Assembly: GCA_019217005.1 (NCBI GenBank)
Contig: JAHBNG010000148.1
Coordinates: 1 to 33,769 of the forward strand
Direction of reading: 5' to 3'
DNA: 33,769 nucleotides
Source of the DNA: Chloroflexi bacterium TSY
Lineage (GTDB): Bacteria > Chloroflexota > Anaerolineae > Caldilineales > Caldilineaceae
Part shown: positions 16,257-25,393 of the stretch, piece by piece
How positions within the stretch are numbered: the first letter of the stretch is position 1
Layout of the letters: each line of letters opens with the position of its first letter
The notes under the pieces: generated by a model
Seen by the model: only the letters and a program-made list of their open reading frames with translations
What the model was told of the DNA's origin: nothing
Database searches by the model: none
Position numbers and translations under genes: made by a program

Positions 16257-16259
16257 GAC

Positions 16260-19200
16260 TGGAACGCTTTGCCTGCCAGGATTGAAGGCGTGATCGAAAA
16301 ACGCATGAATGGCTTAGACAAAGACCTACGCGAGATTCTCGCTGTGGCCTGCACTGAAGGAGAAGAGTTCACGGTTGAGGTGATTGCGCAGATACAGGAA
16401 ATCGATCCGCGTATTCTGGCTCATCAACTGCGTCGCGAACTGGAAAAACGATTCCAATTGGTCGAGGCACAGGGTGTCAAACGACGTGGACAGCGGCGGC
16501 TGTCGCGCTATCGTTTTCGACATAACCTGTATCAGAAGTATCTATACAATCGGTTAAGCGAGGCTGAACGCTCTTATCTGCACGAAGATATCGCCATCAC
16601 ACTTGAGGAGTTATACGCTGACCAGCGGGGTGAGATCGCTGGTCAGTTGGCCTGGCACTATCAGAAGGCAGAACTGCCCGAGCGTGCGATTCCCTATTTG
16701 CAACAGGCAGGCGACAAGGCTTCGGAACAGTTTGCGCTACAAGAAGCCATGTCCTACTTTTCGCAGGGACTCTCACTGCTCGAATCGTTGTCCGACACAC
16801 CTGATGATCTGCGGCTTGAATTGAAGATGCAGACGGCACTCAGCGCAGATCTGCAATCCTCTCTCCGCCAGTTGCAATCGAATGGACAGATGGATCACCT
16901 ACTTCCTGTGCACGGCAACGATGCTCATGGGCTTGAGATCCCCGAAAATCTCTATGGTCGTGAGCAAGAAATTGAGACGCTCGTCGCTGCTTTTGAACGG
17001 GTCAGTTTGGGGGCAATGGAGACGTTTCTGGTTATGGGCCATGCGGGAATCGGGAAAACGTCTTTGATTCACGAGATCCAAAAACCGATTGTCAGTCGAA
17101 ACGGCTACTTCATCCGCGGTAAGTTTGATCAACTCAACCGCAACGTTCCCTACAGCGCCATTATTCAAGCGTTTCAGGAACTAGTGCGACAGATCATGAC
17201 CGAGAGCCCGGAATCGATTGCCCGCTGGAAGAGTGGATTACTCGAAGCCCTCGGTTCAAATGGGCAGGTTGTTATTGATGTACTTCCAGAGCTTGAGCAG
17301 ATTGTGGGCAAACAACCATCTGTGGCCGTATTGGGGGCAACCGAAGCCCAAAATCGATTCAATTTGGTTTTTAGCAAGTTTGCTCGCGTATTTGCGCAGA
17401 AAGAGCATCCATTGGTGCTCTTTCTTGATGATTTGCAGTGGGCGGATCTGGCAAGCTTGCATCTGCTGCAAACGTTCGCTGTAAGAACAGACGAAAGTAG
17501 CCTCTTTCTGATTGGCGCCTATCGTGAGAATGAGGTAGACGGCCATCATCCGCTTTCAATCCAGTTGGACGAAATGCGAGAACGTGGAGCAAGGATCAAT
17601 GAGATCGCTTTGGGCCCCCTCAAGCTACGAAGCATCAATCATCTGGTTGCCGATATTCTCGACTGCGAACCAGACCGTTCTCAACCATTGGCTGAACTCG
17701 TTCTGCGGAGGACCGAAGGCAATCCATTCTTCGTCAGAGCATTTTTGACCTCTTTGTATGAAGAAGAACTGCTCTATTTCGACCCCACCAAGCAGAGCTG
17801 GTTCTGGGAGTTGGCAAACATTGAGCAACAACCACCCACAGAGAATGTGGTTGAACTGATGGTTAAGAAAATCAACCGTTTGTCCGCTCCGGTTCAGGAG
17901 ACCTTAAAGCTAGCGGCCTGCATCGGGAATCGCTTTGACCTGCAAACGCTGGCCACGGTCCGAGAACAGCGGGTAGCCGAGACTGAAGGGCAACTGGCGC
18001 GCTGCATCATTGAAGGGCTGATTGTCGAACGCAACAGAGCATATGAATTTCGTCATGACCGCATACAAGAAGCCGCGTATCTCTTGATTCCGCCAGCGAA
18101 CAAAACGCACGTCCACTATACCATCGGTCAACTTATACTTGAGCAGACACCTGATGATGAACTGACCGAAAAGATATTTGAGATTGTCGACCAACTAAAT
18201 TTAGGCCGGGAATTGTTCGCCTCGGAAGCTGAAAAGGTGACGCTGGCTCAGCTGAACTTGATAGCGGGCAAAAAGGCACAGCAATCTACTGCTTATGAAC
18301 CAGCGGTAAAGTATCTGCGAATCGGGTTAGAACTTCTAGCAACGGAGAGTTGGGAGAGTGAATATGAACTCACCTTTGAATTGTACAAGGGGTGTGCTGA
18401 ATGTGAGTTCTTGTCGATGAATTTTGAGCAATCTCAAAAATTGTTTGAAATTGCTCTACGTCAAGCAACAACCAATCCAGAAAAAGCGGACATCTGTGCC
18501 CTACAAGTTGTGCATTACATGACACGTTTCAACTATGACCAGGCCATTCGAAAGGCCAATGCAGGTCTGCATCTGTGCGGAATCGATATTTCGGAAACAG
18601 AGGTGGATTTCTTATTCGCAATCCAAGCTGAGGAAATGCAGATTGAGAATCATCTCGCCAGAAAAGAACTGAGGAGCCTCTTTTCGGCACCCCCGATGGT
18701 TGACGAATCAAAAATGAGGGCAATGCAGCTTCTGCCTAATTTGGCGATGTGTGGGTATCTCACAGGGGATCATCTGCTGTTCGATTTAGGCGTCTTGAAG
18801 GGGGTGAATCTATCACTTCAGCATGGGCAGATTGATTTGTCTGCCTACATGTATACCATGTATGCTGTCTGGCTCGTCAAAAACGGGAGATATCGAGAAG
18901 GGGCTGAATTCGCGAAATTTGCTATCGAGCTATCGGATCGTTACCAAAACTGCCGAGCACAGACAAATATTCTCAATATGGGAGGGGTTCTTGTCATCCA
19001 TTCCCGCGAGCACTTGAAACATACGATCCCGATACTGACAAGAGGGTACCACATCGGTTTTGAAGCAGGCGATATTATGTACGGTACGTTCAATTATTTC
19101 AATATCGCGGTGCAGATGTTTGCCAAAGGAGATCCTCTTCCCGCAGTTTTGGCCCAGGTCGAAACTGCCATCAACCTTGCGTATAAGAATCAGATTGTGG

Positions 19201-19925
19201 GCATTATCGATTTGGGATATAGTTACAAGCAGCTCTTACTGTTCCTAAGAAATTGTCACACACAAAATAACCTGGCCGATGAGACCTTTGAAGAGGCACA
19301 ACTGCAACGCATCAAGACGACCAATCACTTTGCGTTCTTGATGCACTATCGGCTACAGAAAGAGTTCTGGTTCCGAAACCACAAGGCGGCCTATCAAATT
19401 GCCAAACAGGCAGAACCAACCTTGTGCCGAATTCCTGGATACATCCTGGTGGCCGATCATTACTTTCTTTACTCTTTGATTCTGACGGCTCTATATAGCG
19501 ACAGTTCAGAACAAGAGAAAGAGCAATACCGCGGCGAAATCTCTGCTTGTCGAGAGAAGATGAAAGTCTATGCGGAGAACTGTCCCGAAAATTTTCGCCA
19601 CAAATCTCTCTTAATCGAGGCCGAAATCGCCCGCATAGAGCAGCGCAATTGGGAGAGTGCCGAACTCTACGATCAGGCCATTGATGAAGCTGATAAACAT
19701 GAATTCCTCCACATCAAAGCCCTCGCCAATGAATGCACTGCAAACTTCTGGCTGAGCAAAGGTAGAGAGAAAGTTGCCAAAGTGTATCTCACCGAAGCAT
19801 ACTCTGATTACGAGCGTTGGGGCGCAACCGCCAAAGTCAAGGCTCTAGAGGAACAATATCCAGCCCTGCTGACTCAAACTCATGCAAAGAGTGAAGTGGT
19901 GATCACTGCCGCCGATTATACCTAG
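16260..19925 (+). pseudogene. First BTAD-AAA regulator, part 3: second, kinase-type AAA ATPase and helical C-terminus
   Basis: About 1,220 codons. The first 200 or so residues finish the first ATPase module (LPARIEGVIEKRMNGLDKDL, RLSRYRFRHNLYQKYLY, a TPR pair ERAIPYLQQAGDKASEQFAL). A second, different AAA module follows: LEIPENLYGREQEIETLVAA, Walker A VMGHAGIGKTSL, IRGKFDQLNRNVPYSAIIQA, Walker B PLVLFLDDLQWADLAS. This is the ATPase type usually fused to Ser/Thr kinases and histidine kinases. A long helical region ends with AYSDYERWGATAKVKALEEQ. The kinase and histidine kinase domains are absent; the second module is instead attached to a BTAD regulator. The protein end resembles the fragment at 51-1097. 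The part is open throughout, but its natural start is upstream of MITE-2. Confidence 0.8.
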
Positions 19926-19947
19926 TATGCTTTAGCTAAAAAGTCTA

Positions 19948-19976
19948 CAGCAGGAGTTTAAGACCTGTGCTAAAAT
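19948..19976 (+). promoter_or_regulatory. Extended -10 promoter of the second BTAD-AAA gene, now separated by IS-C copy 2
   Basis: CAGCAG, 17 bases, then TGC-TAAAAT (19968-19976). It matches the promoter at 13844-13872 in spacing and in the core AGACCTGTGCTA. The native leader is 19 bases before the IS plus 109 after it, 128 in all, against 127 for the paralogue. A 1.5-kb IS now lies between this promoter and the start at 21608. Confidence 0.55.
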
Positions 19977-19995
19977 TGTATGTAGTTTCTTTCTA

Positions 19996-21498
19996 CTTTA
20001 CTTTCTGGTAAAAGAAAAGAGATGAGGTGAGAAATGTGACAAAAAGCGGTTAGCGTTTCATCCTAAAGGTAGAGAACCCAAAAAGGAGGAAGGAATGCTA
20101 ACCGCGCCAGAAATAACTATAGCAGTACTGATGAATGTATTGCAAGTAACGCCGGTGGGAACAAACGTAAATGTAATGCGTCTGATGTGGGCGATGATGA
20201 ATGGGTCGTTTCTGAAAAGTCGAGGAGCAATCCATAGTGGATTGAGTGAAAGCGGGTTTGAAGATGAGGAGCTCCGGCGAAGCTGGTGGAGCTTTCGATA
20301 TGGATCATGGGATATTGCAAGCCTGCTCTCATCGTGGCAAGAAGAAGTGGAGTGGAAAGGGGAATGGGAGGCAAAAAAGTTAGAAGGATACCGAGTGAAA
20401 AGCATAGATATCACAGGGTTCTGGCGACCGAAGCTGCAAGGGAAAGTGAACCGACTCTATAACTCAACGGCTCGTCGGGCATTGCCCGCGCTCATCTTTG
20501 GAGTGATGATAAGCTCGGGGGGAGATAGGCGGGAAACGAGTGCCACTGCTCAAGGCAATCATGAGATGCGAGGTAGGCACAAAGGAAAGTGAGTTTCGGA
20601 AAAAGCTGCTGAAAGAGACGAAGAAATCACTGGAGTCAGACGAAGTGGCGGTGGTCGATGCCGGGTTTACAATCAGAGAAATGCTAGAAAGCGACGTCGA
20701 CCGATTTGTCCTTCGGGAAGCGATTAACTGCACAGCGCGCCGCAATGAGTTACCCGAACGTAAGGAAAAAAGGCAGACCACCCGAATATGGTGATATTGT
20801 GCGTCCGCTCTCTCGATGCTATAGGGGAAAGCGACTCGAGGCCACAACTCCAGACTCGTTTGGTCAATTTGTCTATAGTGGTCGCCTGATTCGCTATCAA
20901 GCATGGCACAATCTCGTCCCCAGGACAACCAAGGTGGATACAGCCAACCGCACCTATTCGATTTACGTCTTTCAGGATCCTGCTTATCACACACCTTTGG
21001 TTCTGGCGACCGTCATGGCTTTACAAGCTGAAACCATTTATCTTTTCTATCTGGAGCGCTGGCCTGTTGAACATCCCCCCTTGGCTTCCAAGCAGATGAT
21101 TGGCTTACATCGTCAATTTGTTCATGCCGATGAGGCTTGCTTCCGCTTACCTGAACTGGGGCTGCTGGCTGGCAATCTTCTTTCCCATTTAGCCGCTTCT
21201 CTTCCTCCCATACCGACTGGCTACTGGGATCGAGAGCCTCAAGCCACTCCCGGCAGGCTGCGCCGCGTTCTCTCGAGTGCTCTTTTCCAACTCCTGACCA
21301 ACTCGACCCTGACTTTCGGAAAAGGCCTCGGTTTCACACCATTTCCTAAAGGCGTTCTCGCTCATCGCCGCCTCAATGCCGCTGCTTAAACTAGCCGAGC
21401 ACTATTTTTACATTTTATCCCGTTTTTTCAGGGTGGATTCTTTTTTCCGCCCCTTTCGGTTTGCCCTTTGTCACTCAAGCCTTTACCAGAAAGTAAAG
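19996..21498 (+). mobile_element. IS-C copy 2 (IS4-like) in the leader of the second BTAD gene
   Basis: 1,503 bp with the same ends as copy 1 (CTTTACTTTCTGGTAAA and complement) and the same orientation. The immediate flanks TTCTA and ATACT do not form a direct duplication, unlike the GGAAC pair of copy 1. This may reflect later change at the boundary or a recombination event between copies. It carries one transposase gene. Confidence 0.9.
20095..21389 (+). pseudogene. IS-C copy 2 transposase (IS4-like), two +1 frameshifts
   Basis: ATG at 20095 follows AAGGAGG. The first frame covers MLTAPEITIAVLMNVLQVTP, SIDITGFWRPKLQGKV (first Asp) and ALIFGVMISSG. A G6 run near 20520 (G5 in copy 1) shifts it. 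The second frame covers SEFRKKLLKETKKSLES and VVDAGFTIREML (second Asp). An A6 run near 20770 shifts again; with five As it would read PERKEKGRPPEYGDIVRPLS. The third frame runs to 21389 with YLFYLERWPVEHPPLASKQ, the Y-(2)-R-(3)-E-(6)-K signature, and a C-terminus (LTFGKGLGFTPFPKGVLAHR) that looks more original than that of copy 1. Restoring both runs gives an intact protein of about 430 residues. Confidence 0.8.
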
Positions 21499-21607
21499 AT
21501 ACTATCTTCTTTGGAATCGTGCCATCGCGGCACGCGGCAAATCAAGCCGTAAAAAAACAAGGCCGTACGGCGATGTGCTGCTACGCCTCGCTTCTTGAGA
21601 GATCGCT
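21499..21607 (+). promoter_or_regulatory. Remaining leader of the second BTAD gene
   Basis: This is the 3' part of the 128-base leader left after the IS-C insertion. It contains a small hairpin, CGTGCC-ATCGC-GGCACG, and a GCCGTACGGC palindrome before the GTG at 21608. Weak GAGAGATC lies just ahead of the start. No full promoter is seen between the IS and the gene, so present expression would need a promoter from the IS. Confidence 0.3.
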
Positions 21608-22117
21608 GTGAATCGACTGAAACTCTATCTATTAGGGCCGCCGCGTCTCGAACGAAATGGTTCACCGTTGGAACTAAGCCGCCGCAAAGCAGTGGCTCTC
21701 TGGTCATATTTGGCAATCGAAAGGCAGAGACAGAGCCGCGACAGCCTGGCGGCTTTCTTTTGGCCAGACTACAACCAGCGAGATGCTCGGACGGATCTAA
21801 GCCGGACGCTCTCCTATCTCAATCGGACTTTGGGAGATAGCTGGCTATCGGCTGATCGACAGTCCATTGGCTTGCATCCAGAAGCCAATCTTTGGATTGA
21901 TGTGGTCGAATTCCAACGGTTGTCAGCTCAAGAAGAGATGGCAGATGAGAACGATCCGGAAAAACAACTCGCTCTGCTGACCTCGGCAACTGACCGTTAC
22001 CAAGGCGACTTTATGGCTGGCTTTTTGCTGCCTGATAGTCCCGTCTTTGACGATTGGCGTGCATTCCAGATGCAGTCACTCCAGCAACAGTTCGGTCAGC
22101 CTGAATCCGCTGCATGA
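21608..22117 (+). pseudogene. Second BTAD-AAA regulator, part 1: winged helix and start of BTAD
   Basis: GTG at 21608 starts MNRLKLYLLGPPRLERNGSP. The protein is a close paralogue of the part encoded at 14000 (LELSRRKAVALWSYLAIERQ, DARTDLSRTLSYLNRTLGDS, RYQGDFMAGFLLPDSPVFDD, RAFQMQSLQQQFGQ). Coding breaks at 22099/22100, where sequence corresponding to 14492-14570 of the paralogue (79 bases) is absent, and the frame ends after PESAA. The continuation is in another frame. The broken point lies in the same BTAD helix as the frameshift of the first gene. Confidence 0.75.
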
Positions 22118-25112
22118 GCCAGCCCATCGACAACTGATGCTGCTCTATGCTTGGGCGGATCAACAGACGGCTGCTTTACGTCAATACCGGGAATGCGAGC
22201 GCCTCCTGCAAGAAGAGCTTGGCGTTGCTCCTGATGCAGCGACCGTTGAACTCTTTGAGGTGATCAAGACCGGACATATTGCAGCACCTGTTGCGACAGA
22301 TGGACAGGAAGCGACCCCCTCATCAAGTGGTTCCCCATTGACTCTCGTGAATCCGCCACGGACGATACCGCAGCCCGAGGATCCACCTCACTTTGTTGGC
22401 CGCAAGCGGGAACTGGAACAACTGGCAGATTGTCTCGACAGCGCTCTTTCTGGTCAAGGGCAGATCCTTTTCGTGACGGGTGAAGCAGGTGCGGGCAAAA
22501 CGGCTCTGGTCAGCGAGTTTGCCCATCATGCGCAGGAAAATTATGATGATTTGTTGGTGGCTTATGGAAATTGCAACGCACAGACCGGCATCAGCGATCC
22601 CTATCTCCCCTTCCGCGAGCTGCTGTCCATGCTCACGGGCGACACATCAGCAATGCGCAACACGAACGCAGATGAGGAACAGACGCTGCACACTGGTATT
22701 GCCGAGAACAATGTTCGCCTGCAAAGTTTTGTGACCGATTCTGGTCGTGTACTGGTCGAACATGGCCCAGACCTGATCAATCGTCTGGTTTCTGGCAACG
22801 GACTAGCGCAGAGGGTGCAGCAGAGTACAATGCAAGAGATGACTTGGGTCGATCGGCTCGAGACCCTTGTACAGCAGAGTGACAAACTGAACAACACGTC
22901 AGTTTTGGATCAAAATCGCATCTTCGAGCAGGTCACGGCTGTGCTCCAAATGCTGGCAATGCATCGCCCCTTGCTCTTGGTCCTCGACGATCTACACTGG
23001 ATAGATGAGTCTTCAGCCAATCTGCTCTTTCATCTGGCGCGGCGCATTGGGGAAAGTCGTCTGCTCTTGGTGGGTACCTATCGCCCCGAAGATGTAGCCC
23101 AGACGCCGAGCGGAAAGCGCCATTCCCTTCAACAGGTGACAAGCGAGATCAAACGCCAGCAAGGCGATATCTGGATCTCCCTCAATCGTTTGCCCAGAGC
23201 CGATCTGCGCGACTTTGTGGATCGAGTGATTGATCGCGAACCGAATAGGCTGGGTGAAGATTTTCGACAGGAACTCTTTCGCCATACGAGTGGTCAAGCT
23301 CTCTTCACCGTGGAGTTATTACGCACCATGCAAGAAGATGGGGCTTTGATCCAAGATCATGATGGTCGCTGGATTGAGGGCGAACGCCTGGAGTGGACTG
23401 CTCTCCCGGCCAAGGTGGAAGGCGTCATCGAGAAGCGCATCGGTCAACTGGACGATGACCTGCGTGAATTGCTCACCGTTGCGAGCGTGGAAGGGGAAGA
23501 ATTTACGGTCGAATTGGTCGCCCAGGTTCTGAAGAGAGGCGTGCGGCCTCTTGTTCGCCAGTTGGGGAATGAACTGGAGAGACGTCATCGAGTCGTTGTT
23601 TCCGAAGGGATCACGATGGTGGGAAACCGCCGTCTTTCGCGCTTTCGCTTCCGCCACAATCTCTTTCAGACCTATCTTTACCAGCAGATGAATGAGATTG
23701 AGCGGACCTATCTTCACGATGAGGTGGGGAGCGTGCTTGAATCCTTGTTTGTTGAGCAAACGAGCAGCGTTGCTGTACAGTTGGCCTGGCATTTTCAGCA
23801 AGCGGGTCTCTTTGCGCGTGCGGTCCCATACTTACTGACGGCTGGACTCAAAGCTGCCGCCTCATCGGCCCATCATGAGGCGATTCGACTCTTCACGCAG
23901 GGTCTCGAGCTAGTCGAGTCTGTCTCCAACCCGACAGAAAGACTTGACTTAGAGATTCAACTTCAGATTGGGTTGGCGGAATCATTACACACGATGCACG
24001 GATATACGTCAGCTACGGTGGAAGCAGCGTGGTTGCGGGCGCGGGACCTTTGTCAACAGGCTGATGACAAGATACAGCTTGGCCGCGCATTGTGGTGGAT
24101 TGCCAATTCATATTGGTTTAAGGGGGAACTCACCCAATCTCAGCAACTGATTGAACAGGTACTCACAATTGCGCAGGAAACCGACGATCGGCAGCTATCC
24201 GTTCAGAGCCATCACATGATGGCCATGATCGCTGAGAGTCAAGGCAATTTTAGCAAAGGCAAAGGGCACATGGACCAGGCATTGGCCCTGGTCGATTGGA
24301 TTCGACCTATAACCGATAAAGAGCGGGTAGGCCGTGCCAACCAGCTTCTTGGCAATGCGGCCAGTTTGCTACTTTATGCCGGGTATCCCGACCAGGCGTT
24401 ATTGAGAGTGCAAGAAAGCATGCGTAAGATGCAGGAGAACGAGTACCTTTTTGAGTATGTATCGATCAACACCATTGCGGCGAGCGTCCATATCGGTCTG
24501 CGCCAGCCAGAAGTTGCCCAACCGCTTGTCGAACAGGCGCTCGCTGTAAGCAACGAAGAAGGGTACATCTATTGGAGTGCGCGCGGACGTGGCGTGCTGG
24601 GACAGAGCCTCATTGAGCAAGGGCGCATCGAAGAGGGCATTGACGCCATCGACCAGAGTTTGACTTTGCTGCAAGACCTCAACACGGAGTACGAGCAGCT
24701 TTGTCTTGGTTTCATCGCCTCACAAGCAGACGGGTATGGAAGATTGGGGCGATCCACTGAAGGAATTGCACTTCTGGAACAGCTTCTGGATCGTATGGGA
24801 AAGAGGGGGCAACGCCGATTCGAGGCGGAAACGCATCGCATCTATGGCGAATTGTTGCGCATGCAAAATGCTTCGGCATCAACAATTGAGGAGCGTTTTC
24901 GACTGGCCATTGAGATCGCCCGCCATCAAAAGGGAAAGCTCTTTGAACTACGCGCCGCGCTGAATCTAGCGCGACTGTGGCAGGAGCAGGAAAGGATTGC
25001 CGAAGCGTACCATTTGTTGAGTAGCATCTACGACTGGTTTACCGAGGGGTTCGATACGGTAGAACTGAAGCAGGCTAGGAGGTTGCTAACCGAGTTGAGT
25101 GATTATTACTAA
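22101..25112 (+). CDS. Second BTAD-AAA regulator, part 2: BTAD end, AAA ATPase, TPR repeats
   Basis: From LNPLHEPAHRQLMLLYAWAD the frame is open for about 1,000 codons; the open frame begins at a TTG at 22047 that is not a natural start. Order: the last BTAD helices (QYRECERLLQEELGVAPDAA); an AAA/STAND ATPase with HFVGRKRELEQLADCL, Walker A VTGEAGAGKTALV and Walker B LLLVLDDLHWIDE; a winged-helix-like segment (LPAKVEGVIEKRIGQLDDDL, RLSRFRFRHNLFQTYLY); then many TPR-like helices (LTQSQQLIEQVLTIAQETDD, EEGIDAIDQSLTLLQDLNTE) to the stop at 25112. Unlike the first paralogue it has no second AAA module. It would be a MalT/SARP-like ligand-responsive activator if joined to part 1. The 79-base deletion separates DNA-binding and ATPase halves, so the gene is probably inactive, or the halves work as separate chains. 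Confidence 0.75.
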   Translation: MNPLHEPAHRQLMLLYAWADQQTAALRQYRECERLLQEELGVAPDAATVELFEVIKTGHIAAPVATDGQEATPSSSGSPLTLVNPPRTIPQPEDPPHFVGRKRELEQLADCLDSALSGQGQILFVTGEAGAGKTALVSEFAHHAQENYDDLLVAYGNCNAQTGISDPYLPFRELLSMLTGDTSAMRNTNADEEQTLHTGIAENNVRLQSFVTDSGRVLVEHGPDLINRLVSGNGLAQRVQQSTMQEMTWVDRLETLVQQSDKLNNTSVLDQNRIFEQVTAVLQMLAMHRPLLLVLDDLHWIDESSANLLFHLARRIGESRLLLVGTYRPEDVAQTPSGKRHSLQQVTSEIKRQQGDIWISLNRLPRADLRDFVDRVIDREPNRLGEDFRQELFRHTSGQALFTVELLRTMQEDGALIQDHDGRWIEGERLEWTALPAKVEGVIEKRIGQLDDDLRELLTVASVEGEEFTVELVAQVLKRGVRPLVRQLGNELERRHRVVVSEGITMVGNRRLSRFRFRHNLFQTYLYQQMNEIERTYLHDEVGSVLESLFVEQTSSVAVQLAWHFQQAGLFARAVPYLLTAGLKAAASSAHHEAIRLFTQGLELVESVSNPTERLDLEIQLQIGLAESLHTMHGYTSATVEAAWLRARDLCQQADDKIQLGRALWWIANSYWFKGELTQSQQLIEQVLTIAQETDDRQLSVQSHHMMAMIAESQGNFSKGKGHMDQALALVDWIRPITDKERVGRANQLLGNAASLLLYAGYPDQALLRVQESMRKMQENEYLFEYVSINTIAASVHIGLRQPEVAQPLVEQALAVSNEEGYIYWSARGRGVLGQSLIEQGRIEEGIDAIDQSLTLLQDLNTEYEQLCLGFIASQADGYGRLGRSTEGIALLEQLLDRMGKRGQRRFEAETHRIYGELLRMQNASASTIEERFRLAIEIARHQKGKLFELRAALNLARLWQEQERIAEAYHLLSSIYDWFTEGFDTVELKQARRLLTELSDYY

Positions 25113-25393
25113 GGAAGGGAGCCATCACCACTGATGTGGTTTCTGCTCCTCCCCAAGTTACTGTGCTTTAGCCAGAAAAGTCGGTTTACCGATGCCCACC
25201 CGAGGCTAAAGCCGTCGGGCTACCAAACGACGCCCCATCAATGGGACTGGTTCGTCAGCCAGCAAGCCCGATTTAGCGGGCGTCGTTCTGTAGCCCAGTG
25301 GGTTTACCCCTGGGCAGCCATCACGCTCCCGTTAATTTATAGGTAAGGGTGAGCCACATTGGGAAGGAACCCATCACATCACTGACGTAGGCG
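25113..25393. repeat. REP-like palindrome cluster between direct repeats
   Basis: No gene is seen. Three palindromic units occur: CCCGAGGCTAAAGCCGTCGGG; ACGACGCCC paired with GGGCGTCGT around GCCCGATTTAGC; and GCCCAG...CTGGGC around GGGTTTACC. Imperfect direct repeats flank the cluster: GGAAGGGAGCCATCACC with ACTGATGTGG at 25113, and GGAAGGAACCCATCACATC with ACTGACGTAGG near 25362. It also separates the BTAD gene from the convergent cyclase gene, so the hairpins may help terminate both transcripts. Confidence 0.5.

Noticed and set aside
20766..20775. Programmed -1 frameshift at A6G in IS-C copy 2
   Set aside because: The reading frame needed downstream is reached by skipping one base (+1), not by slipping back. 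Five As would give an unbroken protein, so it looks like an expanded run.
19986..21507. Target duplication of IS-C copy 2
   Set aside because: The flanks TTCTA and ATACT do not match; only a CTA offset by three bases is shared, which is too weak to claim.
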